Positions 1 to 6,984 of a stretch of 12,335 nt of DNA are shown here, one piece after another. This DNA is from Candidatus Hydrogenedentota bacterium (GTDB lineage Bacteria > Hydrogenedentota > Hydrogenedentia > Hydrogenedentales > CAITNO01): the NCBI GenBank assembly GCA_007118765.1, contig SKQZ01000466.1, forward strand, positions 1 to 12,335. Reading direction: 5' to 3'. Below the pieces are notes generated by a model, which had not been told where the DNA came from, searched no databases, and worked only from the letters and a program-made list of their open reading frames with translations. How positions within the stretch are numbered: the first letter of the stretch is position 1; every line of letters starts with the position of its first letter. The position numbers and the translations under genes were made by a program.

Positions 1-1
1 C

Positions 2-295
2 GATGCGGAGGTAATGCTGTTGTCAATACGGCCGGGAGACCGCTTGTTGTTGTGTACCGACGGCTTGACCGGCGTTGTAGGTGACGCGGAGCTGGGCGCC
101 TTGTTGACATGCGACGAGAATCCCGCCGCCACCTGTCACGCCCTTCTCGCAGCAGCGCAAGCGGCCAACGCCCAAGACAATATCACGGCATTGGTGGTGG
201 ATGTACTGCCTCGCCCGGGACCAATCAATCCCGTAGGCGTTGTGACCCTTTGCAAAGAAGTGGGAAGTTCATTAACACCTTTGACGAAATCATGA
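2..295 (+). CDS. PP2C-family Ser/Thr protein phosphatase, C-terminal part (5' truncated by window edge)
   Basis: This is the last 97 codons of a gene whose start lies left of the window; the frame is open from base 2 to a TGA at 293-295. The sequence GDRLLLCTDGLTG is the late PP2C motif in which the Asp of the CTDGL segment binds a catalytic metal, and the following DNITALVV is the family's terminal metal-binding Asp-Asn motif. PP2C enzymes of this type (Stp1/PrpC/PppA) are soluble Mn/Mg-dependent phosphatases that reverse Hanks-type kinase phosphorylation. Two kinase genes follow on the same strand, the first about 90 bases downstream, so this protein is inferred to be their antagonist. About 30 residues after the DNIT motif form a short Pro/Gly-containing tail of no recognised function. 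The N-terminal half, including the RGxxD motif, is not visible, so full-length domain content is unknown. Confidence 0.9.
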   Translation, partial: DAEVMLLSIRPGDRLLLCTDGLTGVVGDAELGALLTCDENPAATCHALLAAAQAANAQDNITALVVDVLPRPGPINPVGVVTLCKEVGSSLTPLTKS

Positions 296-372
296 CAAAC
301 CGTACAGGAGCGCTGTGGCCTCGTACCACATAAACGTTATAGTGAGGTGTGGCACATATTGTGGCATCGCAT

Positions 373-376
373 GGAG
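373..376 (+). promoter_or_regulatory. Ribosome-binding site deciding the start of the FHA kinase
   Basis: GGAG sits 8 bases before the ATG at 385. The in-frame GTG at 349 has a purine-rich GTGAGG only 1-2 bases before it, too close for normal initiation, and the 12 extra residues it would add are unlike the start of an FHA domain. Confidence 0.55.
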
Positions 377-384
377 AACAGACT

Positions 385-1866
385 ATGATAAAGAGCAAGG
401 TATATCTTGAGATTATTGAAGGGCCGTACAAGGGCCGGCGTTATGATTTTGCGGAACAGGACACCTTTTTGATCGGACGCGCCAGCGATTGCACCCTTTG
501 CATTAAGGAAGACAAGGCATTGTCACGCCACCATTTCCTGCTGGAGATCAATCAGGCCAGCGTATTGATACGCGATTTGGGCAGTCTCAACGGCACACGG
601 GTTAACGGACATTTGATTTACAACGGACGAAAAAAAGACAATGCCCCTGCACCGCCGCCAAAAGTGCTATACGACGGGGATCGCATCCAAACAGGCAACA
701 CGATCATGAAACTTCATATTAATTATCCCGCCGTGTGCATTGAATGTGGGCAACACATTGCTCCGGAAAAACGTCGTGCCTGCGAGTTCCTAAACGGCAA
801 ATTTTTGTGCGATTCCTGCCGTGAAACAGATGTTGACATGGCCGTGCCAAATGAATATCAGAAAACCGCGCGAGCGTCCAAGTTAAAGATGAGCCTCAGA
901 CAACACGAGCGTGCCGAAGAGCATCCGGGCAAGGTTTTGGAGGAGATGCTACGCGATTTTCTGCAAGCCCATGGTCAATCCGATGAAGAGCCAATGATTC
1001 AGGGATACAGGGATCTCACCGTATTGGGCGAAGGCGGGTATGGGGTGGTGTACAAGGCACGCCGCGTTTGTGATGATGAGATAGTGGCGATCAAAACCAT
1101 GTTACAGACACGCAAGCCCGAGAAGCGAAAGCTTTTGTTGTTTGAGCGCGAAAAGGAGATTCTTTCGCAACTGGATCATCCCAACATTGTGCGCAGCAAG
1201 TCCGTGGGCGTTTGGAACAACATCCATTTTATCGAAATGGAATACGTCAGCGGCGGCAGTCTGTGGGATCTTATGGAATATGGAAAACGCAAAGTACACT
1301 TGGTAACGGCAGTCCCCTTGATCCTGGAAATGCTTGAAGGGCTTGCCTACGCACATGAGGTGGAGGTGGTTGTTACCTCGGAATCCGGCAAGACCAAACA
1401 ACGTGGGATTGTGCATCGCGACCTCAAGCCCTCGAATGTGCTGCTGGGTGATCAAGACAACTCGGTCACGGCAAAATTAAGTGATTTCGGGTTGGCCAAG
1501 GCGTTCGGCGCCGCCGGCTGCACACAAGGGGTACTGTCGCGGACCGGCACCACCTGTGGCTCCCCCATATATATGGCGCCTGAGCATTTGACCAATTACA
1601 AGTATGTAAAAGCGGCTACAGATGTATTTGAAATTGCGGCAACGATATTCTATATGTTGACCGGGCAACCGATACGCCCCACGCGCCCGGGACAGGAGCC
1701 TTTCAGAAGCGTTGTGGAAGAAAAACCACGGCGCCTACAGGACTTTCTGAGCGATTGCCCACAGGACTTTGGCGATGCCATGGACCGTGCGCTGGCCTAT
1801 GACGAAACCGAGCGTTTCCAGAATGGCCGGGAATTTCTGAATGCGCTAAAGGCCATATTCTTGTAG
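385..1866 (+). CDS. FHA domain / Cys-rich zinc-ribbon-like / Ser-Thr protein kinase
   Basis: A 493-residue predicted cytoplasmic kinase. Residues about 1-110 form an FHA phosphothreonine-binding domain with its hallmarks: GR (31-32), SRHH (47-50) and NGT (69-71). Residues 118-145 hold two CxxC pairs (C118/C121 and C142/C145) plus C133, an arrangement compatible with a small zinc ribbon. The kinase occupies roughly 208-490: Gly loop GEGGYG (215-220), VAIK lysine (237), HRDLKPSN (344-351), DFG (367-369) and APE (398-400), so all catalytic residues are present. An insertion of about 15 polar residues separates the usual YAHE from GIVHRD. There is no membrane segment, so sensing is presumably through FHA, the Cys motif or a partner. 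It lies between the PP2C and a second kinase (63-base gap), which suggests one signalling module. An upstream in-frame GTG at 349 would give 505 residues. Substrates are unknown. Confidence 0.93.
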   Translation: MIKSKVYLEIIEGPYKGRRYDFAEQDTFLIGRASDCTLCIKEDKALSRHHFLLEINQASVLIRDLGSLNGTRVNGHLIYNGRKKDNAPAPPPKVLYDGDRIQTGNTIMKLHINYPAVCIECGQHIAPEKRRACEFLNGKFLCDSCRETDVDMAVPNEYQKTARASKLKMSLRQHERAEEHPGKVLEEMLRDFLQAHGQSDEEPMIQGYRDLTVLGEGGYGVVYKARRVCDDEIVAIKTMLQTRKPEKRKLLLFEREKEILSQLDHPNIVRSKSVGVWNNIHFIEMEYVSGGSLWDLMEYGKRKVHLVTAVPLILEMLEGLAYAHEVEVVVTSESGKTKQRGIVHRDLKPSNVLLGDQDNSVTAKLSDFGLAKAFGAAGCTQGVLSRTGTTCGSPIYMAPEHLTNYKYVKAATDVFEIAATIFYMLTGQPIRPTRPGQEPFRSVVEEKPRRLQDFLSDCPQDFGDAMDRALAYDETERFQNGREFLNALKAIFL

Positions 1867-1929
1867 CCGCAATCAGACCGCATTTGTAATGAACGATACG
1901 CAAAATAATTGCTTAACGACAAGACATGC

Positions 1930-4900
1930 ATGACTGAGCACCCACTTACAGAATACGAGCACTCCATTCGTGACAAGACGCTGTTAAACGCCACCACGTC
2001 CGGCGGACTCCAGAACGATGAAACCGCGTTGCGTCAAGCCGAGCAGGCGGTGGCCGTTGAATGGCAACCCGGTGATGTTATTCTTGACCTGTACGAAGTT
2101 CGTCCGGTGGTGGAGGGCTTGGGAGATACCGCCGAAGAACACGCCTATCACCTCGGCGGATTCGGGCGCGTCTATAAAGTGTGGCATCGCGCCTGGCGTC
2201 GCGACATGGCGGTAAAGACGCCGCGCCAGGATGCCTTTACCACGGCACGGCAGAAAAAAGCATTCATACGGGAATGTGAAACATGGGTTAATCTGGGGCT
2301 GCACCCGTATATTGCCGCGTGTCATTACGTGCGCGATCTCGGCAATGTGCCGCGGATTTTTTCGGAGTATGCCACCGCGGGCACCCTGTCCCAGTGGATT
2401 CGTTCGGAGCACATCTACAAGCCGAACAAACAGGCGGCATTGGCACGCATCCTTGATGTGGCCATCCAGTTTGCCTGGGGACTTCATTATGCCCATGAAT
2501 GTGGCGTGGTTCATCAGGATGTAAAGCCGCTTAACGCACTGATGTGGCAGGATGGCCTGTTGAAAGTGACGGACTTTGGATTGGCAGGGGCACGACAACA
2601 CTCTGCATCGTCCCACGCTCATGACGCTGTTGCCATAGGCAATGAGTCCATTCACTATACCCAGGGCGGTTTTACGCCTGCTTATTGTTCGCCGGAACAA
2701 GCCAACGGCGAATCGCTCACGCTTAAAACGGATTTATGGTCGTGGGCGGTCAGTGTGCTGGAAATGTTTCAAGGCGAAGTTACCTGGCAATCGGGCGTAT
2801 TGGCTGATGCCGCGCTGGAAATCTTTCTGAAACACACTGGCGAAGACCCTCATATCCCCGCCATGCCGCCTAAAGTGGCGTCCCTGTTGCGGCACTGTTT
2901 CCAAAAAGTCCCGGACAAACGCCCCGCCGACATGAATTATTGCGCCGACATACTTATTGACGCTTATAAAGAAGAGACGGGCGGAACATACACCAGAAAC
3001 AAGCCCGCTGCGGCGCGCGATACGCCTGACGCGTTGAGCAACCGTGCATTGTCGCTTCTCGACTTGGGAAAAGCGAAAGAGGCCACGCTGTTATTTGAAC
3101 AGGCACTGAAAAAGGACTATCGCAGCCTTGCGGCCACCTACAATGGCGGTCTCTTAAAATGGCGCACCGGCCTTGTAGACGACTTAGAGGTACAGGCCCG
3201 CCTGGAGGCCGTAAGAAGCGACCATCCCACGGACTGGCGGGTGTTATGGGCGTTGGGCCAGACTAACATGGAACGGGGCGACTTTGTAAGCGCCCATGAG
3301 TTCTTTGAAAAGGCGCTGCTGTTGAAACCACGCAACGACGTGATTGATGCACTGGATGCTGTTGAAGAACACGTAAAGGCGGCCCGCAACTATCAGCGTT
3401 CCTATCAAGAACATATCAGCCCCATTGATGCCGTATGTCTTTCCCCTGATAACACGCTTGCTGCTTCTGCCGCAGGCAACCGCGTATTAGTGCATGCAAT
3501 TCCCTCCGGCCAAAAACACGGAGAATTGCACGGACACGATCTGCCGGTCACTTCGCTCCGGTTTTCACCGGACGGTGCCCATATTCTTTCCGGAAGCAGC
3601 GACGACACGGTACGGGTGTGGGAAACAGCCACCGGCAAGTGCGTTTCTACGCTGAACGGGCACAGCAACAGCGTGCGCAGTTTGGCGTGGTCGCCGGATG
3701 GACGTCATATCTTGTCCGGCAGCGACGATAAAACGATTAAACTGTGGGATGCGCACAGCGGCCATTGTGTCCGCACATTCTCCGGTCATAATGCGCCGAT
3801 TCGTTGCGTATCCTTTTCGCCGCACAACCTGTTTGCACTCAGCAGCGCGGGCGGCTATGGCGATGATCGTTCCGATGATACGGTGAAGATATGGGAATTG
3901 ACCTCCGGAACATGCCTGCGCACCTTTTCCGGCCATGAGGGGTATGTATCCGCCGCGTGCTTTTTGCCTGAAAGCCCTCTTGTTGTTTCGGCCAGCAACG
4001 ATACAACCATTCGCGTATGGGAAATCAAGTCGGGCGATTGTCTGCGTGTTCTGGAGGGGCATGAGGGCGGCGTGTGGACCCTTGCCTGTTCGCCGGACGG
4101 TCGGTTTGTGTTGGCCGGTGATGATGAGAGCGCCATACGACAATGGGAAACGGCCACCGGTCGTTGTTTGCGTACCTTCCTGGGTCACAAGGCGCCGGTC
4201 AGCACAGTCTTCTATTCCAACGATGGCCGTTGTGCCCTTTCGGGAAGTTGGGATCACAACATGAAACTATGGGCGTTGGGGGAAGGGCTTCCCGCGCCCA
4301 ATTTGTATACGCGGTCCGTGGATGTTGACATCGCCCTTGAGCGACAAAACGAACATGAAGGCGCCCTGCAACAGGCCGAAACGGCGCTGGCAAAAAACAA
4401 TATCGCCGCTGCCATCAAACACGTAACACGCGCACGGGCCGTTCCGGGCTTTGAACGCACCCCCGAGGCGCTGGACATTTGTCGCCAGATAGGGGCACAA
4501 GCCCCTATACGCGGTTATCGGGGGGCATGGTTGAGCCGGATATTTGCTGAGCACACCGCCGGTGTTCTGAGTGCCGCATTTTCGCCCAACGGAAAGTATG
4601 TGGCCTCGGCGGGGCGAGACCATACCATCAGGATATGGGATGTTACGACCGGCGCCTGCGTCCATGTACTGGAGGGACACGCCCGGGATGTAAACAGCGT
4701 TGTTTTTTCGTCTGATGGTCAACAGCTCCTCAGCGGCGGCAGTGACCAAACCGTACGGGTGTGGTCGGTGCGTTCGGGAAGCGAAACGCAGGTGTTTGAA
4801 GAGTCGCAGGCGCCCATTTTTGCGGTGGCCTTTTCTCCTGACGGCACGGAGATCGCCTCGGGCGACGAAGATGGACGACTAAGAATATGGTCGGTTGCGT

Positions 4901-5442
4901 CGGGCGGATGTCGCATTAAATGGAAGGGGCACAACAACCGGGTTGGTTCGGTCTGTTTCAGCGCCGATGGAAGTTGTCTTATATCCGGTGGATGGGATCA
5001 CGCGGTAATCGTGTGGGACATTGCGCGAAAAGGCAAGCGTCGTAAGATGGAAGAGCAAGGCGGCATGGTGGAGGCTGTTGCCGTGTCGTCCGACAACCGG
5101 TTGGTGTTATCGGGCAGTTGGGACAAAAAGGTACGCCTGTGTGAAATGGATACAGGCCAGTGTCTGCGTATGTTTACCGGGCACATAGGCAGCATTAACA
5201 GCGTCGCCTTCTCTTCGGACGACCAATATGTGGCGTCCGGTTCAAGTACGTTTGTTGGTCTTAAAAAAGACGATACCGTCCGCTTATGGGAAAGCACCAC
5301 CGGACGATGTCTGCGTGTGTTTGAAGGCCATGCCGACGGGGTTACGGCCGTTTGTTTTTCACCGGATGGGCGCTATCTGTTGTCCGCCAGCGAAGACGCC
5401 ACGTTGTTGCTTTGGGAAATAGACTGGGAATACGGGTATTAA
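1930..5442 (+). CDS. Ser/Thr kinase with TPR-like helices and 14 WD40 repeats
   Basis: A 1170-residue soluble multidomain protein. The N-terminal kinase (about 45-345) has the glycine loop LGGFGRVYKV, the AVK lysine (96), VVHQDVKPLN with catalytic Asp197, TDFG, and CSPEQ in place of APE. HQD replaces HRD, so it is a non-RD-type kinase, whose activity usually does not depend on activation-loop phosphorylation. Residues about 365-485 are TPR-like helical repeats (for example GDFVSAHEFFEKALLLKP). Two blocks of seven WD40 repeats follow (about 495-783 and 875-1170), separated by about 90 mostly helical residues. Kinase-WD40 fusions are known in actinobacteria, cyanobacteria and planctomycetes; the propellers normally serve as protein-binding platforms. 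The start is chosen at ATG 1930 just before the conserved WQPGDVILDLYEV region; an in-frame TTG at 1909 is possible, and neither has a clear Shine-Dalgarno. Its role is unknown beyond signalling or scaffolding. Confidence 0.92.
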   Translation: MTEHPLTEYEHSIRDKTLLNATTSGGLQNDETALRQAEQAVAVEWQPGDVILDLYEVRPVVEGLGDTAEEHAYHLGGFGRVYKVWHRAWRRDMAVKTPRQDAFTTARQKKAFIRECETWVNLGLHPYIAACHYVRDLGNVPRIFSEYATAGTLSQWIRSEHIYKPNKQAALARILDVAIQFAWGLHYAHECGVVHQDVKPLNALMWQDGLLKVTDFGLAGARQHSASSHAHDAVAIGNESIHYTQGGFTPAYCSPEQANGESLTLKTDLWSWAVSVLEMFQGEVTWQSGVLADAALEIFLKHTGEDPHIPAMPPKVASLLRHCFQKVPDKRPADMNYCADILIDAYKEETGGTYTRNKPAAARDTPDALSNRALSLLDLGKAKEATLLFEQALKKDYRSLAATYNGGLLKWRTGLVDDLEVQARLEAVRSDHPTDWRVLWALGQTNMERGDFVSAHEFFEKALLLKPRNDVIDALDAVEEHVKAARNYQRSYQEHISPIDAVCLSPDNTLAASAAGNRVLVHAIPSGQKHGELHGHDLPVTSLRFSPDGAHILSGSSDDTVRVWETATGKCVSTLNGHSNSVRSLAWSPDGRHILSGSDDKTIKLWDAHSGHCVRTFSGHNAPIRCVSFSPHNLFALSSAGGYGDDRSDDTVKIWELTSGTCLRTFSGHEGYVSAACFLPESPLVVSASNDTTIRVWEIKSGDCLRVLEGHEGGVWTLACSPDGRFVLAGDDESAIRQWETATGRCLRTFLGHKAPVSTVFYSNDGRCALSGSWDHNMKLWALGEGLPAPNLYTRSVDVDIALERQNEHEGALQQAETALAKNNIAAAIKHVTRARAVPGFERTPEALDICRQIGAQAPIRGYRGAWLSRIFAEHTAGVLSAAFSPNGKYVASAGRDHTIRIWDVTTGACVHVLEGHARDVNSVVFSSDGQQLLSGGSDQTVRVWSVRSGSETQVFEESQAPIFAVAFSPDGTEIASGDEDGRLRIWSVASGGCRIKWKGHNNRVGSVCFSADGSCLISGGWDHAVIVWDIARKGKRRKMEEQGGMVEAVAVSSDNRLVLSGSWDKKVRLCEMDTGQCLRMFTGHIGSINSVAFSSDDQYVASGSSTFVGLKKDDTVRLWESTTGRCLRVFEGHADGVTAVCFSPDGRYLLSASEDATLLLWEIDWEYGY
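3412..4278 (+). repeat. First WD40 array, seven repeats
   Basis: Seven protein-level repeats of about 42 residues, each with the pattern GH-(x)-V-x-FSPDG-x-SGSxDxTVRVW. Blade 1 is degenerate (it lacks the Trp-Asp end), and blade 4 carries a loop insertion GGYGDDRSDD before its VKIW. Seven repeats fit a single closed beta-propeller. Confidence 0.9.
4552..5439 (+). repeat. Second WD40 array, seven repeats
   Basis: Seven further WD40 repeats end three codons before the stop region. Blades 3 and 5 of this block begin without the usual Gly-His, and blade 6 has a loop insertion (TFVGLKKDD) at the same blade position as the insertion in the first array. The count again fits a closed seven-bladed propeller. 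Confidence 0.9.
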
Positions 5443-5454
5443 CACGCATGCGTA

Positions 5455-5470
5455 CCCCCCCCCCTTTTTT
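5455..5470 (+). repeat. Homopolymer tract C10 followed by T6
   Basis: Ten C and then six T follow the kinase-WD40 stop codon by 12 bases. The tract lies in the 138-base spacer before the ABC operon, upstream of its promoter. A weak GGGTA/TACCC inverted repeat overlaps the start, but the stem is too short and the loop too large for a convincing intrinsic terminator. Confidence 0.8.
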
Positions 5471-5517
5471 CCGGCACACCTGTCCGAACCGCAACCAGCG
5501 GATGCGGCCGTGCAATG

Positions 5518-5546
5518 TTGACATAAAGCCCTCTATTCCGCATAAT
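5518..5546 (+). promoter_or_regulatory. Sigma70-type promoter of the sugar ABC operon
   Basis: A perfect -35 TTGACA (5518-5523) is followed by a 17-base spacer and a -10 CATAAT (5541-5546, five of six consensus bases). Transcription would begin near 5553, about 28 bases before the binding-protein ATG at 5581. This rules out the longer in-frame start at 5545, which lies in the -10 box. Confidence 0.75.
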
Positions 5547-5568
5547 GCCGTGGAGATCAGGCTACGAC

Positions 5569-5573
5569 GAAGG
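5569..5573 (+). promoter_or_regulatory. Ribosome-binding site of the solute-binding protein
   Basis: GAAGG ends 7 bases before the ATG at 5581. Together with the promoter just upstream it fixes that ATG as the start. Confidence 0.65.
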
Positions 5574-5580
5574 CAGTAAC

Positions 5581-6984
5581 ATGAACAACTTCAGGCAAAC
5601 CATCGCCAAACTCGCCCTGCCCGTGGGCATTGCAATCGCATTCATTCTGGTATGGCCAGACCAAGCGGGCACCGAAGCGGAACGACAAGCCCTCCGTGAA
5701 GGGCGAACCGTGATTACCTATTGGGACCGGCATTCCGGTCATGAACATCGTGCACGTGTCAGACTCATCGAAGAATTCAACGCCGTGCAAGATGAAGTGT
5801 TCGTGCGCACCGTGCCCATCGGTTACAACGCGCTTATGGAAAAGACCCTTACCTCCACGGCGGGTGGCGCGCCGCCGGATATTTTGTCCATAGACGGCGG
5901 TATCATGGCTCAGCTGGCTGCGCATCGCCTGTTCCTGCCTTTGGACGACTTTGTTGCGGACGTTCCGTCACTGGATCCGGAACTCTTTTTTCCGCACATC
6001 TGGCCCATGGTGGATATTGACGGTCATGTGTGGGGCATACCAACGACCACGGATACCTATTGTCTTGTGTGGAACCGAACGGCCTTTGAGGAGGCGGGCT
6101 TGGACCCGGACCAGCCGCCGGAAGACTGGGACACGTTCATGGACTATATCGCGCGGCTTACGGTGCGCAGCGAAACAGGCGCCATTGAGCGCATGGGCTT
6201 TCTTCCCTGGGTGCCGTGGTGCCAGATATATCAATGGGGGGTGCTTTTCGGCGGCGAGTGGTTTAACGAGGAACTCGGCAGGTCCGAGGCGGGCAGTGAT
6301 CCCAATATCATTGCCGCCTACGAATGGCATCAAAGTTTCACTGTTGACCCCGATGCGGACGAGCAGCTGCCCCATGCCATGCATCCCGAACGGATTGAAT
6401 CGTTTTCACGCGGTCTCGGCGACTATATGAGCGCCAACAACCCCTTTTACTCCGGGCGTGTCGCCATGATTTCGGAAGGCGAATGGCAAGTGGCGTTTAT
6501 ACCGCGGTACGCCCCCGGACTGGATTGGGATGTCGCCCCCCTGCCCCAGCCGCCGGGAGTGGAACCCCTGGCGTTTGGCCCATCAATCATTGCCGATGTA
6601 ATTCCGGCCACGGCGCACCATCCTGAAGCCGCCAAGAAATTCCTGCGGTGGTTTTACAGTCCACGGGGCGAAGGCCAGACCTCGCCGGCAGGCGACTACA
6701 ATGAAGCCATACGCAATATCCCGCCGCGTATTTACGAAGCCATGGAACCCCGCTTTATTGAGCATCCCCGGTTCAGTATTTTTGTGAAACAACTGCTCGA
6801 ACGGCGGGTGGTGCGGTATCCGATAACGCCTATTACGCAGTTTATCAGTGATCAGGCACGACGACAACGAGAACGGGTTACGTTTGGCCGGGCAACGCCC
6901 GAAGAGGCGGCGCAAGCCTTTGAAGACAGCGTCAATCGAGAACTGGAACGGATAGAAACATTGATAGAAAGACGCCGACAATGA
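5581..6984 (+). CDS. Extracellular solute-binding protein of a carbohydrate-type ABC importer
   Basis: A 467-residue protein of the family-1 solute-binding group (UgpB/MalE-like), which captures a sugar or glycoside in the periplasm and hands it to the permeases. The N-terminus has a short basic stretch, then a hydrophobic segment at about residues 11-26 and then WPDQAG. There is no lipobox Cys and no obvious signal-peptidase site, so it may stay as an N-terminal membrane anchor. The mature region begins with VITYWDRHSGHE and RLIEEFN, typical of the first strand and helix of this family, followed by GGAPPDILSIDG. Later come a WGIPTTTDTYCLVWNR segment and a C-terminal charged coiled helix rich in Arg/Glu. 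It is the first gene of an operon; its stop overlaps the next start by four bases. The substrate cannot be deduced. Confidence 0.9.
   Translation: MNNFRQTIAKLALPVGIAIAFILVWPDQAGTEAERQALREGRTVITYWDRHSGHEHRARVRLIEEFNAVQDEVFVRTVPIGYNALMEKTLTSTAGGAPPDILSIDGGIMAQLAAHRLFLPLDDFVADVPSLDPELFFPHIWPMVDIDGHVWGIPTTTDTYCLVWNRTAFEEAGLDPDQPPEDWDTFMDYIARLTVRSETGAIERMGFLPWVPWCQIYQWGVLFGGEWFNEELGRSEAGSDPNIIAAYEWHQSFTVDPDADEQLPHAMHPERIESFSRGLGDYMSANNPFYSGRVAMISEGEWQVAFIPRYAPGLDWDVAPLPQPPGVEPLAFGPSIIADVIPATAHHPEAAKKFLRWFYSPRGEGQTSPAGDYNEAIRNIPPRIYEAMEPRFIEHPRFSIFVKQLLERRVVRYPITPITQFISDQARRQRERVTFGRATPEEAAQAFEDSVNRELERIETLIERRRQ

Noticed and set aside
281..309. Promoter between the PP2C gene and the FHA kinase (TTGACG at 281)
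   Set aside because: No acceptable -10 occurs at 16-18 bases; the best match has only three consensus bases, so co-transcription with the PP2C gene is as likely.
3565..4257. A 230-codon minus-strand open frame opposite the first WD40 array
   Set aside because: Its own periodicity is just the mirror of the WD40 repeats; there is no start signal or family motif.
5434..5470. Intrinsic terminator after the kinase-WD40 gene
   Set aside because: Only a 5-bp GGGTA/TACCC stem with a 14-base interior precedes the C10T6 run; the stem is weak and the T run is not adjacent to it.
5545..5580. Longer N-terminus for the solute-binding protein from ATG 5545
   Set aside because: That ATG lies in the -10 box of a strong promoter and has no ribosome-binding site, whereas ATG 5581 has GAAGG at proper spacing.
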